DNA of 64,000 nt from Ogataea parapolymorpha DL-1 (taxonomy: Eukaryota > Ascomycota > Pichiomycetes > Pichiales > Pichiaceae). The translations under genes and the position numbers were made by a program. Under the pieces are notes generated by a model that worked only from the letters and a program-made list of their open reading frames with translations, was not told the DNA's origin and made no database searches. Below, piece after piece: positions 1 to 8,593 of the stretch (position 1 is the stretch's first letter; each line of letters begins with the position of its first letter). The stretch spans positions 926,964 to 990,963 of the forward strand of contig NC_027865.1 of the NCBI RefSeq assembly GCF_000187245.1, in the 5' to 3' direction.

Positions 1-94
1 AAGCCGCTATTCACATACTCAAAATACTATGTCAATGCGGACCACACCTACCACGCGATAGATCTGAACGAAAAAAATTAGAATTATTGAAAAT
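1..94 (+). other. GET2 upstream region, possible tail of an upstream gene
   Basis: Frame 1 is open from base 1 to a TAG at 79-81 (26 codons) and reads like plausible protein. A run of this length is expected by chance roughly a third of the time, and a real tail would leave only 13 bp before the GET2 ATG. I see no other feature; it may simply be the GET2 promoter. Confidence 0.25.
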
Positions 95-886
95 ATGTCT
101 GAGCTGACGGCGGCCGAAAAAAGACGTCTACTGAGGGAAAGACGGCAAGCCAAGCTTGCAGCCACATCTTCCGACAGACTGGGGAAAATTACTGGTACTG
201 TGGGATCTCATTTGCCGACAGAATCTCCGTTGTCTGCTGAAGATCCTGCCGTGTCAGACATAAGCGAGGCGATGACTCCTGCCATCGACGGAAGTAGCGG
301 CGACTCAGAGCCGTCGATGGACAAGATATTAGAAAATATACTAAGCCAAGGCCACGACCACAATGTGCCGTCAATTCTGCCTGAGGATTTCATGAAGACC
401 ATGTCGTCTATTCTCCCTTCAATGAACGATGAGTCCTCAAAGCCGACACCTGCATCACAGAAGAAGCCTTCAGAGTATGAGACGCAGCTTAATGAGTACA
501 ACAGGTACCAACTACGAAAGTTCAGACTTGGCTTTACGGTCCTCAGATTTGTGAGTGTGCTCACCCTGGTTTACTTCAAACTCGTGGGGTACACTTTGTT
601 CTACCCGTCATTTGAGCGTCTGGATCACGGGTATGGCAAAATCGATCTATGGAACTGGTTTACCATTCTCGAAGTCTTTTATTCTGTGGTCTACGTGCTC
701 GTTTACAGGTATCTTCCTCAAACACGGGAGAACTCTATTTTCAGCATCATCGAAGGGTTTGTGCCACAGCACTACCGTGGCCGGTTTGAGATGGTTGTCA
801 AGTACAGAGACATTGTTGTGTTTTGGATCAACGACTTGTCGGTCCTTATTTTAGCGCTGGGCTGTCTAGCGTGGCTCAATAATTAG
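95..886 (+). CDS. GET2: GET complex subunit Get2
   Basis: Encodes 263 aa resembling Get2, the ER membrane receptor subunit that with Get1 accepts tail-anchored proteins from the Get3 ATPase. Visible features: the characteristic N-terminus MSELTAAEKRRLLRERRQAK, whose positively charged RERR segment (residues 14-17) is the family's Get3-docking helix; a long acidic/serine-rich cytosolic linker (about 25-135); and three hydrophobic segments at about 146-168, 187-206 and 240-261, the family's topology. The start is the first ATG and gives the conserved N-terminus. The gene is convergent with the DHODH gene, with 30 bp between stops. Confidence rests on the N-terminal motif plus topology. Confidence 0.9.
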   Translation: MSELTAAEKRRLLRERRQAKLAATSSDRLGKITGTVGSHLPTESPLSAEDPAVSDISEAMTPAIDGSSGDSEPSMDKILENILSQGHDHNVPSILPEDFMKTMSSILPSMNDESSKPTPASQKKPSEYETQLNEYNRYQLRKFRLGFTVLRFVSVLTLVYFKLVGYTLFYPSFERLDHGYGKIDLWNWFTILEVFYSVVYVLVYRYLPQTRENSIFSIIEGFVPQHYRGRFEMVVKYRDIVVFWINDLSVLILALGCLAWLNN

Positions 887-916
887 AAAAGCACGAATTT
901 TAAAATTTATTAATGT

Positions 917-2245
917 CTATTTATCGTCCTCGCCAACTACTTGCATCCAAGTCTTGTTTTCTCTCTTCAGCTCTTCGGTGATCTCATCTTTGATCTTTCT
1001 GGCAAGGCCCGGGCCCTTGTAGGCAAAGGCAGTGTATAATTGGACAAAAGTAGCCCCTGCTCTGGCAAAATCCAGAGCGTCCTTTCCAGAGCTGATTCCT
1101 CCACATCCAACGAGAACGAGGTTACTGTCCTTTGTGTGCTTTCTAAGCAGTCTAAACGCCTTCAATGAGATCTCTTTTAATGGTCTACCAGATAATCCGC
1201 CAGCCTGGTTGATGAGGTTCTCGTCGGTGGTGAGCATTTTGTCCTTAGGTCTCTGGACCGTGGTGTTGGACATAATAATCCCATCAACCTTGGCCTGCTT
1301 CGCAGCCTTGGCAATGGACTCGATTTCTGGCTCTGTCAGGTCTGGTGCGATTTTCACCAACACGGGAGGCTTGGTAGCCCTGTCCGTGATTTTTCCCGGT
1401 AGCAGGTTTCTTTCTGCAACCACCTGAGTGAGCAAATTGGTCAATTTTGCCTCGTTCTGCAAATCACGCAAACCTGGCGTATTGGGCGACGACACGTTGA
1501 TCACCAGCACGTCCGCATACTCGCCAAACCGCTGCACGCCAGCCACATAGTCCTGAATCTCGTCGCCGGTCTTGTTCTTGCCAAGATTGATGCCTAGCAG
1601 CTTGTTGTCTCTAAACGAGTTGTTGGCGCAACTTGGGTTTTTCACAAATAGCTTCTCGTAGCGCTGGCGCAATCTGCCAAGCACGGACCAGTGACCCGAA
1701 GAATTGAACCCGTATCTGTTGATCACCGCGTCGTCCTTGCCCAGCCTGAAAAACCGAGGGGCAGGGTTACCCGGCTGAGGAAATGGGGTGACCGAGCCGA
1801 TCTCGACGTACGAGAAACCAAGGTCCAGCAGCGGGTCAATGGCTTCCCCCTCCTTGTCAAATCCCGCGGCCATCCCCAGAGGGTTGGAGAGTGTTTTTCC
1901 GAAGACCTGCACCTGCAGCACCGGATCGTCGACGTCAGCCAACAGTCTAGGAGAGAGGCCGTATTTGAGCATGAACACGCCTAATTTGTGGCCTGTTTCT
2001 GCGTCAGTAAGCAGCCGAATCAGTGGACACCACACGTACTCGTTGATGGCAGATCGGGCATCCAGAGAGTAGAGACCCAGGCCGATAGCCAGAACGATGG
2101 CTGTGTTTGGAATAAGACGGGCTTGTCTGGCCTGGCGGAACGACGATCTAGAGCTTGCCAGTCGGACTTGACATGCTGCTCGTGTGGAGACAGATGCCTT
2201 CAAAACGCCTGGGAAGTGGCTAAAGAGACCTGTTCGGGAAAACAT
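917..2245 (-). CDS. URA9: Dihydroorotate dehydrogenase, mitochondrial class 2
   Basis: Encodes 442 aa. It oxidises dihydroorotate to orotate in pyrimidine synthesis, passing electrons to ubiquinone. The first ~35 residues are rich in Arg and Ser with no acids (mitochondrial presequence), followed by a hydrophobic anchor at about 46-62. FMN-barrel motifs follow: [17 protein letters not shown], the class 2 block [11 protein letters not shown], the catalytic serine loop [28 protein letters not shown] and [12 protein letters not shown]. cerevisiae instead has a cytosolic fumarate-linked class 1 enzyme; the class 2 form ties pyrimidine synthesis to respiration. The symbol follows the Lachancea kluyveri name for the mitochondrial enzyme. 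The start ATG directly precedes the presequence. Confidence 0.95.
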   Translation of the reverse strand: MFSRTGLFSHFPGVLKASVSTRAACQVRLASSRSSFRQARQARLIPNTAIVLAIGLGLYSLDARSAINEYVWCPLIRLLTDAETGHKLGVFMLKYGLSPRLLADVDDPVLQVQVFGKTLSNPLGMAAGFDKEGEAIDPLLDLGFSYVEIGSVTPFPQPGNPAPRFFRLGKDDAVINRYGFNSSGHWSVLGRLRQRYEKLFVKNPSCANNSFRDNKLLGINLGKNKTGDEIQDYVAGVQRFGEYADVLVINVSSPNTPGLRDLQNEAKLTNLLTQVVAERNLLPGKITDRATKPPVLVKIAPDLTEPEIESIAKAAKQAKVDGIIMSNTTVQRPKDKMLTTDENLINQAGGLSGRPLKEISLKAFRLLRKHTKDSNLVLVGCGGISSGKDALDFARAGATFVQLYTAFAYKGPGLARKIKDEITEELKRENKTWMQVVGEDDK

Positions 2246-2298
2246 AAGAGAATATTTACAGGACGAGATATTTAAATAATTGCACAGCCGGAGAAATG

Positions 2299-2961
2299 CT
2301 ATTTATTGGCATTGCGGACTCTTTCCCAGGCGGAGACAGGACGAGCTGGCTGCGATTGCGGAGACGGGTCCGCCAGGGGATCGGCGTCGAACGGCGAGTC
2401 GGCGGAGTTTGTTTCTGTGTAGACTGCGGCTGGCTGTTTGGTGTCGGTTTCGCCGTGTCTGAGCTTGGCCCAGGCGGAGTTCTCATCGCCCTGGTCGGCT
2501 AGCCGGCTCTGGACGTCTCGCGGATCCTTGATCCGCAGTTCGGGGTGTTTGGCGGTCTCTGCGAAGTAGGAGGACCAGAAAAAGCTCCGGAACACTCCGT
2601 GCGGTGTATGTTGAATAACGTTGTAGATTTTCGACTCTGAACCGTAGTCGTCCTTGGCTTTCTGTACTTCTCGCCGGTAGAGTGCTGGCGCGCCAATCCA
2701 GGTGGCGGCCATGCTGCCCAGCACGCCTCCCCAGCCCACTCGCATGGCATTAATCTTGTTCCCCTTGCGGAAGTAGACCGGCAGGCCCATGCCCGCCAGG
2801 AGACCCAATGTGGAGCATCCCATGACGAAGAACGCCGTTTTCTGGAAGAAGCGCTGCAATTGGTGTCGCTCGTCGACAGTCAGCTCGTGCTCCGCGTCGT
2901 AGAACTCAATGGCGCGATGCTGGGCCTCTTTGAATTCGGGCGAGTTGGTGTCGATATTCAT
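2299..2961 (-). CDS. Small membrane protein, probably mitochondrial, unknown function
   Basis: Encodes 220 aa. I do not recognise the family with certainty. Two hydrophobic segments, about 42-63 and 75-96, form a hairpin rich in small residues; the N-terminal 40 residues are acidic and helical. The C-terminal third is polar, with two short related tryptophan motifs (SAWAKLR near 152 and SAWERVR near 211). The layout resembles small inner-membrane proteins that associate with respiratory complexes, but that is inference. It shares a 108-bp divergent spacer with the DUF3237 gene and ends 53 bp from the DHODH start. GC-rich third positions and sustained coding character support a real gene. Confidence 0.7.
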   Translation of the reverse strand: MNIDTNSPEFKEAQHRAIEFYDAEHELTVDERHQLQRFFQKTAFFVMGCSTLGLLAGMGLPVYFRKGNKINAMRVGWGGVLGSMAATWIGAPALYRREVQKAKDDYGSESKIYNVIQHTPHGVFRSFFWSSYFAETAKHPELRIKDPRDVQSRLADQGDENSAWAKLRHGETDTKQPAAVYTETNSADSPFDADPLADPSPQSQPARPVSAWERVRNANK

Positions 2962-3069
2962 TTAATGTGGCAAGATAAAAATCGCAGATGCGGGTGCGTC
3001 AAATATTTTTGCAGTTCCGAGCGGAGCACATTATATAAACCTGGCAGGTAGCCCTCCCGAAATTAAAAC

Positions 3070-3585
3070 ATGTCATTGCCAAAAGCCGACGTTCCAGCTC
3101 TGAAACCAGTTTTGTTCTTCGACCTCGACATCGCAGAGGCACAGCCTATCTTCAAGAACAAGGCCAGAGCGTACACCAAGGTGGACGTTCTTGGGGGCAC
3201 CATCAAGTCGCTCGACCCCACGCTGCCCTTCGATGCCAAGGTCATCAGCGGCTTCGATAACATCAGCGGCTACGAGACGGCTCCTTCGGTCGGCAATCTC
3301 GACTGCACCTTGTACGTGGATCTGGGAAACAACAACAAGGGCATTGTCCAGTACCTTGGCGTGGTGAGGTTTGAAGGAGAGACAAACAGAGTGCTCGGCA
3401 AGGAGACAACCAACATCAGTTTTTCGGACGGCTACGTCACGTGCCAGCCTCGGTTCGAGCTCGACGGCAACGCGTCCAAGGAGACGTGGGTGCACAATCA
3501 CATCTTCGTCGGCAAGGGCCGTTTCCACAGAGACGCAGACGGCGCTCTCAAGGTCCAGTACTACGTCTACACTTTTAAGGAGTAA
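3070..3585 (+). CDS. DUF3237-family protein
   Basis: Encodes 171 aa resembling DUF3237, a small all-beta family found in bacteria and fungi with no established biochemical role. Supporting features: an N-terminal strand before a GGTIKS turn (about 42-47), a central hydrophobic strand containing GIVQYLGVVRFEG, and the family-like C-terminal block with QPRFELDG followed by WVHNHIFVGKGR and a closing YYVYTF strand. There is no signal peptide or membrane segment. Codon use is strongly biased (GGC, AAG, CTC), suggesting good expression. Length is typical for the family. The ATG at 3070 is the first in frame. Confidence 0.75.
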   Translation: MSLPKADVPALKPVLFFDLDIAEAQPIFKNKARAYTKVDVLGGTIKSLDPTLPFDAKVISGFDNISGYETAPSVGNLDCTLYVDLGNNNKGIVQYLGVVRFEGETNRVLGKETTNISFSDGYVTCQPRFELDGNASKETWVHNHIFVGKGRFHRDADGALKVQYYVYTFKE

Positions 3586-3747
3586 ATGTAACGAAATGCT
3601 TTTTCTGGTTTTCTGCCATTTTAAAAACACGGGCGCTGTCGGACGTGTGACGCACACTAAAGACTCTAACGAGGTGTTTACCTTTGTTAGGTGCACAACT
3701 GTCTCCATCTTTGTAAAATACGACGCTACCACGCTGGTCCTGGTTAA

Positions 3748-5067
3748 ATGAACGACCAAGACTACTCGAGTCCGTCGCAGTTCGAAATGGGTCCCTACGA
3801 GCACTTCCCGGAGCCGGGAGGCTTCCATCTGGAGGACTCGGACACCCTCCGGTTGCCGCCCCAGACGGCCGATACCTCGACAGAAACAGACACAACGAAG
3901 AACGCAGACGACAATGGCGGCCAGACCCGGCGCTCGCGCGCCTCGGGCGAGATCCTGGCGCTGCTGGTGGCCGAATTCAACAAAAACTCAAACCCCAATA
4001 CCAACGTGCGGAAAGAAATCGCCCTTCGGACAGGAATGACTGAGAGGTCTGTCAGGATCTGGTTCCAGAATCGCCGCGCAAAGGCCCGCAAATTGGAGAA
4101 ACTACATCAGAGCAACGGGTCCGTCCGCGGGCCCCAACACCCCCTCCACACGTCCGAGGTGTACGAGTCGCAGAGCCGCGAGCCGTCGCTCAAGGACCTC
4201 GCCAACCACGCCAAAGTCGACACCGAGATTAACGAGAAGTACAGTCTCATCGACTGCATCTCTGTGTCTGTCGGTCCATGGCAGCGCATTAAGTCAGGCC
4301 ATCTGGACCCGGACGCTTTCAAAGACGTGCCAAATCTGAGTCCTCGCGTCGTGTATAAGCTCATGGCCACCACAGACCTGCTCATCATGCTCTCGAAAAA
4401 GGACCACGAGCTCAACTACTTTTTCTCGGGCGTGTTCCAGAACGAGAAAGTGCTCTTTAGAATCTTCTTCCCGCTTGCCACGGTGGTCACGTGCTCGCTG
4501 CTCAACTACAGAACGCAGAAACCGGAGCAGGACGACGTCTCGCGAGAAGCCTCTGCACAGCTGCAACTGCAGCTCGCGGCCCCGCCGAAGTTCGCGGTGC
4601 ATTTCCTCAAGGATCTCAACACAGGCAAGGAAAACCACAACCAATGGTCGGTTTGCGAGGACTTCTCGGAGGGCCAGCAGGTGGTGACGGCGTTTGTCGG
4701 CGAGGGGGGCACCGAAATCCCGCACATACTCACCGGAACGCTGGAGTGCTTGCAGTACCTCAACACATTTGTCGGCACGGCCACCAAGCTGGGTCGGCCC
4801 TCATCGTTCCCGGGACCCACCACAGAGCATCCGATTCTGATCTCGCCGTCTCCATTCAACGACGAGCCGTCTTTTGCGCCTCTACAGCAGGACGACCTGC
4901 GGCTACTCCGAATAGACGAGCCACCGCAGCTGGAGATGTTCGATGGTCACTATGACGACTCGGGGACGCCGCGGAACGACCTGCTGATAACCAAGCCGAA
5001 ACCCGAGGACGATAAGGAAGACTTCATCTACCTAGACCAGGGGAACGAATGGACAGACAATATATAG
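3748..5067 (+). CDS. PHO2: Homeodomain transcription factor Pho2/Grf10
   Basis: Encodes 439 aa. A homeodomain spans about residues 61-119, with recognition helix SVRIWFQNRRAKARKLEK and the invariant WFQNR at 105-109. Pho2 is a general cofactor that partners with Pho4, Bas1 or Swi5 on phosphate and purine promoters in S. cerevisiae; Candida calls it Grf10. The rest is low-complexity and acidic, with a conserved-looking segment at about 165-300. Identity is supported by synteny: NSE4 and QRI7 follow, as in S. cerevisiae (YDL106C-YDL105W-YDL104C), although PHO2 is inverted relative to that order. Its stop lies inside a longer NSE4 frame, which is one reason to start NSE4 further downstream. Confidence 0.85.
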   Translation: MNDQDYSSPSQFEMGPYEHFPEPGGFHLEDSDTLRLPPQTADTSTETDTTKNADDNGGQTRRSRASGEILALLVAEFNKNSNPNTNVRKEIALRTGMTERSVRIWFQNRRAKARKLEKLHQSNGSVRGPQHPLHTSEVYESQSREPSLKDLANHAKVDTEINEKYSLIDCISVSVGPWQRIKSGHLDPDAFKDVPNLSPRVVYKLMATTDLLIMLSKKDHELNYFFSGVFQNEKVLFRIFFPLATVVTCSLLNYRTQKPEQDDVSREASAQLQLQLAAPPKFAVHFLKDLNTGKENHNQWSVCEDFSEGQQVVTAFVGEGGTEIPHILTGTLECLQYLNTFVGTATKLGRPSSFPGPTTEHPILISPSPFNDEPSFAPLQQDDLRLLRIDEPPQLEMFDGHYDDSGTPRNDLLITKPKPEDDKEDFIYLDQGNEWTDNI

Positions 5068-5135
5068 CCAACTCTTTTCGATTACGTCAGCATCGACCAC
5101 TCAAGGGCACCTACCTAGTCGAAAAAATAAATTTA

Positions 5136-6194
5136 ATGAATACGAAAATAAAGCGGGAGAAGGAAAAGGAACACGAGCCTCCGGAGGCCACAGACGAAGA
5201 CGAGTACGATCCGGACGACTCGTCGGCCTCATCTTCAGACGAATCGTGTTCTGAGTCGTCGCAGGAGTCGGAGTCGGAGGTGTCAAAACGCGAAATGTCA
5301 GAGCGCGAGCAGTTTGAGCTGCAGGCCAAGTATCGGCGGCTGGACCGCGCGCTGGTGCAGCAGCGGACAGAGGTTGCGCGCGAGAACGGCATTCAGGTAG
5401 TGTCGACGTCTCTGGACATTGCGGATCAGCTTTTTTCAGAGACCAAGACGTCGATCCAGTCGAATATTGTGGCCAAGGACGCGGCCACTTTAAAGGAGAT
5501 CGGATTACAGGCGAAGCTAGCGACGCGGAACTTGAAGCTGGGACGGTCCGAGCGCGTTCTGAACTTCAACGAGTTCAGCAGCAATTTTCTGCGATTTTTC
5601 GCTGCCGAGGACGACGTGGTCGATGTAGACTCGCCGATCGACCGCGGGATGGCCCGTTTTGACTGGATCAAGGCTGGGCTGCTATATGCCAACTGCTCGC
5701 GGCGCGTGCCGAGCGCTGAGTTCCTGCTGGGACCGCTGGAGATTACGCGAAAGACGCGCGTCTCGCGGCCGCGACTTCAGGACGATTCCAAGAGTGGCGC
5801 GTCCAGGACGGCCAGCAAACGCAGTGCGTCCGAGCTGATGGAACAGGACCGTCAGGACGATACGACGGCGAACTCCGAGCGCTGTTTCCGTAAACTGCGC
5901 ACGCTCAACATGGCCCGCAAAAACCTGTTTGAGTTCTTTATCGACCCAAAGTCGTTCGCCAGGTCGGTCGAGAACCTGTTCTACACCAGCTTCCTCATCA
6001 ACCATGGCAAAATGATTCTGGGACGCGACGCGTCGGGCGTCCCGTACGTGCAGGAGGCAAACCCAGAAACTTTTAAAGACCTCCCCCGCTACGTCAACCG
6101 AGACGACTCCAAATCGCACATCATATTTAATCTTGATCACGTGACCTGGAGGGGCCTGATCGACCGGTTCAATATACAGGAAGCGTTTTTATAG
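5136..6194 (+). CDS. NSE4: Smc5/6 complex kleisin Nse4
   Basis: Encodes about 352 aa. Nse4 (Qri2) is the kleisin bridging the Smc5 and Smc6 heads in DNA repair. The N-terminus is highly acidic and serine-rich (ESESE-type runs), followed by a helical Smc6-binding region, and the C-terminus carries the family signature with FIDPKSFARSVENLFYTSFL and a terminal winged helix. An in-frame ATG at 5049 overlaps PHO2 by 19 bp; I prefer the ATG at 5136 because the family begins with the charged KREKEK segment and because this leaves a 68-bp spacer containing an A-rich leader. It is convergent with QRI7 with 6 bp between stops, the same arrangement as in S. cerevisiae. Confidence 0.87.
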   Translation: MNTKIKREKEKEHEPPEATDEDEYDPDDSSASSSDESCSESSQESESEVSKREMSEREQFELQAKYRRLDRALVQQRTEVARENGIQVVSTSLDIADQLFSETKTSIQSNIVAKDAATLKEIGLQAKLATRNLKLGRSERVLNFNEFSSNFLRFFAAEDDVVDVDSPIDRGMARFDWIKAGLLYANCSRRVPSAEFLLGPLEITRKTRVSRPRLQDDSKSGASRTASKRSASELMEQDRQDDTTANSERCFRKLRTLNMARKNLFEFFIDPKSFARSVENLFYTSFLINHGKMILGRDASGVPYVQEANPETFKDLPRYVNRDDSKSHIIFNLDHVTWRGLIDRFNIQEAFL

Positions 6195-6200
6195 ACACAA

Positions 6201-7331
6201 CTAGACTTTGTACTCGTCCAGCTCGCACAGGGGCCACTTGCGCACGACGCTTTTCCCGATCGGCGTCCTCACGCCGCTTTCGTACAGCTCGATGCCTGCC
6301 CAGCCAATCATCGTAGCGTTGTCTGTGCACAGCCGCGGCTCTGGGAAGTAGAAGTGCTTGATTTCCGGTAGCTCGGCACGGAGCATGGTTCGCAGCATCG
6401 TGTTTGCTGCGACACCGCCCGAGCACACAAAGCTGTCGACCTGGATGTTTTTGAGCCGCATCGCGAGCTTGATTTTGGTCACCATGTGCTGGAACACCGT
6501 CTGCGCGAGACGGTAGCCGGCGCGGGCTTTTTGGGCGTCCGTCAGCGTCCCGTCGGGATAATACTTCGACATATTGGTGCGCACCTGCGAGATAAACGAG
6601 CCAAATGAGTACGCCAGCATGTTCTTGCGGCCGGGGACGTTGAGCAGGGGCTCTTTGATGTCAAAGTCGACTGGCTGGCCCCATTCGTGGCTGTGCTGCT
6701 CCAAAAACGCTGCGAGCTCCTTGCCGATCATATTCCCGCGAAATCCCAGCTCACGGCCGCACTTGTCGAGCGCGTCGCCCGCAGCGATGTCAATCGTGTC
6801 GACGAGGATCTCGTGGTCCACCAGACTGCGGCTCAGGACGCACATTGTGTGGCCGCCGCTGGCCATGAGGCTGAGGAACGGAAACTGCGGTTCTTGCCCG
6901 TTCGACGCGAGTCGCGGCGTCAGCAGGTGCCCCAGCATGTGGTGGACGCCGACGAGCGGCACGCTCCATGCAATACTGAGCCCCTGCGCCAGCTGGTAGC
7001 CGCCGACGAGCGAGCCCACCATGCCGGGGCCACGGGTCGCGCAGACGAGATCTGGCCGATCCAGGCCAGTCCAGCCGTGTTTGGCAAGCAACTCGCTCGT
7101 GAGCACCGCCACCTGCGTCCTGTTGTGCACTGCCGCGTCCGTGGGGATCACTCCGCCGGCCTGCGCAGAGTCCAGCGTCTGCTTGCTCTCCTCGACGACA
7201 CGGGGCGGCTGTGCAGGATCAAACCTGTCAAGCAGCGTCACACACGCGTCGTCGCACGACGTCTCGATCGCCAGCACACGGTACGTCCGCGCCTGGTGCC
7301 AACATCGAGACACTGTCTTGATTCGTAGCAT
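6201..7331 (-). CDS. QRI7: Mitochondrial tRNA N6-threonylcarbamoyladenosine transferase Qri7
   Basis: Encodes 376 aa of the TsaD/Kae1/Qri7 family, which transfers threonylcarbamoyl to A37 of ANN-decoding tRNAs. A short basic presequence (1-17) precedes VLAIETSCDD, pointing to the mitochondrial paralogue (Qri7/OSGEPL1) and not Kae1. The metal-binding HHMLGH lies at 130-135; DIAAGDALDK and the C-terminal SGGVAANTMLR and DNATMIGWAG blocks complete the ASKHA fold. Length is usual for Qri7. It is divergent from MME1 across about 180 bp of AT-rich DNA. Confidence 0.95.
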   Translation of the reverse strand: MLRIKTVSRCWHQARTYRVLAIETSCDDACVTLLDRFDPAQPPRVVEESKQTLDSAQAGGVIPTDAAVHNRTQVAVLTSELLAKHGWTGLDRPDLVCATRGPGMVGSLVGGYQLAQGLSIAWSVPLVGVHHMLGHLLTPRLASNGQEPQFPFLSLMASGGHTMCVLSRSLVDHEILVDTIDIAAGDALDKCGRELGFRGNMIGKELAAFLEQHSHEWGQPVDFDIKEPLLNVPGRKNMLAYSFGSFISQVRTNMSKYYPDGTLTDAQKARAGYRLAQTVFQHMVTKIKLAMRLKNIQVDSFVCSGGVAANTMLRTMLRAELPEIKHFYFPEPRLCTDNATMIGWAGIELYESGVRTPIGKSVVRKWPLCELDEYKV

Positions 7332-7513
7332 GGCTGTGCAAGAGATGTAAATTTTTGCAACGTCGGGTAAATCACAAAATATTTAATTTATTTTATATTT
7401 TTGGTGTACATTGAGCCACATACCTTCTTCCCCGGTCGGCGCATAGTATCACGATTTGGACTGCACCGTGTATGAACAACTAGCTGGTGACATATAGAGC
7501 ACATCTACACTTC

Positions 7514-8554
7514 ATGTCCAACGTGCTGTCGACATCCAACATCGCTGTGCCGGACCTCGAGACCCACAACAGGCCGTTGTCTGCGGGAGGCCAGATTCCG
7601 CAGGACGCCCCCAGCAGGGCACCCGAAACGTACCATCCGCGTCTTCTGCACTGCTTTTTGGCGGGCGGGATTGGCGGAATGGTGGGGGACTCGCTGATGC
7701 ACTCGCTGGACACCGTCAAAACGCGGCAGCAGGGGGCCCCGAACGTGGCTCGGTACAAAAACACCATCCCGGCATATCTGACGCTTCTGCGCGAGGAGGG
7801 CCTGCTGAGAGGCCTCTACGGTGGGTACGGGGCGGCTATGCTGGGCAGTTTTCCCAGTGCGGCGTGTTTTTTCATCACTTACGAGTCCACCAAACGAATC
7901 GCGATAGACGAGTACGGTCTGAACGAGACCTTCACGTATTTGGGCGCGGGATTTCTGGGCGACTTTGTGTCGTCGATTTTCTACGTGCCGTCGGAGGTGC
8001 TCAAGACCAGACTCCAGCTACAGGGAAGATACAACAACACGGTCTTCCACTCTGGCTACAACTACACAGGAACGTTCAACGCCATCTCAACGATAATCCG
8101 CACAGAGGGATGGCAGACCCTTTTCTACGGATACAAGGCGACGCTAGTGCGAGATCTGCCCTTTTCGTCGCTCCAGTTTGTGTTTTACGAAAAGTTCCGA
8201 CAGTTCGCATACCAACTCTCTCACCGGTCCGCGGATCACGACCCGCTCTCGCTTTCCATGGAGTTGCTCACAGGTGCTGCCGCAGGCGGCCTTGCAGGGA
8301 CGTTGACCACGCCCCTCGATGTCATCAAGACGAGAATGCAGACACAGAACAAGAACGCCACGCCCAATGACCTGCTCACCTCCAACTCCATCCTCCGCGG
8401 CCTGTTCACCGTGTACCGCAACCAGGGCGTCGTGGGGCTGTTTAGCGGTGTGGGGCCCCGCTTTATCTGGACCAGTGTCCAGAGCAGCGTGATGCTGCTG
8501 CTATACCAATTCTGTCTCAGAGCGTTATCTACAGGCGAATTGACCTTCGCATGA
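7514..8554 (+). CDS. MME1: Mitochondrial inner-membrane carrier, Mme1-like magnesium exporter
   Basis: Encodes 346 aa of the SLC25 family. Three repeats are visible, each with a PX[DE]XX[KR]-type motif: [10 protein letters not shown] in repeat 1, [10 protein letters not shown] in repeat 2 and [10 protein letters not shown] in repeat 3. The degenerate first motif [16 protein letters not shown] and the ending [15 protein letters not shown] match S. cerevisiae YMR166C (Mme1), reported to export Mg2+ from mitochondria. I start at the ATG at 7514; the frame extends upstream only to a GTG. The next gene is MLH1, also its neighbour in S. cerevisiae, though the pair is convergent here and divergent there. 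Transport specificity is by orthology only. Confidence 0.88.
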   Translation: MSNVLSTSNIAVPDLETHNRPLSAGGQIPQDAPSRAPETYHPRLLHCFLAGGIGGMVGDSLMHSLDTVKTRQQGAPNVARYKNTIPAYLTLLREEGLLRGLYGGYGAAMLGSFPSAACFFITYESTKRIAIDEYGLNETFTYLGAGFLGDFVSSIFYVPSEVLKTRLQLQGRYNNTVFHSGYNYTGTFNAISTIIRTEGWQTLFYGYKATLVRDLPFSSLQFVFYEKFRQFAYQLSHRSADHDPLSLSMELLTGAAAGGLAGTLTTPLDVIKTRMQTQNKNATPNDLLTSNSILRGLFTVYRNQGVVGLFSGVGPRFIWTSVQSSVMLLLYQFCLRALSTGELTFA

Positions 8555-8593
8555 CATAGATTGTACATAGAATAGACCATCTAGATTCCATTT

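Noticed and set aside
3073..3828. 251-codon open frame on the minus strand across the DUF3237 gene
   Set aside because: It overlaps a family-matching gene with strongly biased codons and continues into PHO2; no protein-like domain is visible.
5049..5135. Upstream ATG for NSE4
   Set aside because: It would overlap PHO2 and adds 29 residues without family character; the ATG at 5136 fits better, though the longer form is not excluded.
6135..6145. ATCACGTGA in NSE4
   Set aside because: A perfect Cbf1-type octamer, but inside coding sequence and without sulfur-related neighbours; taken as chance.
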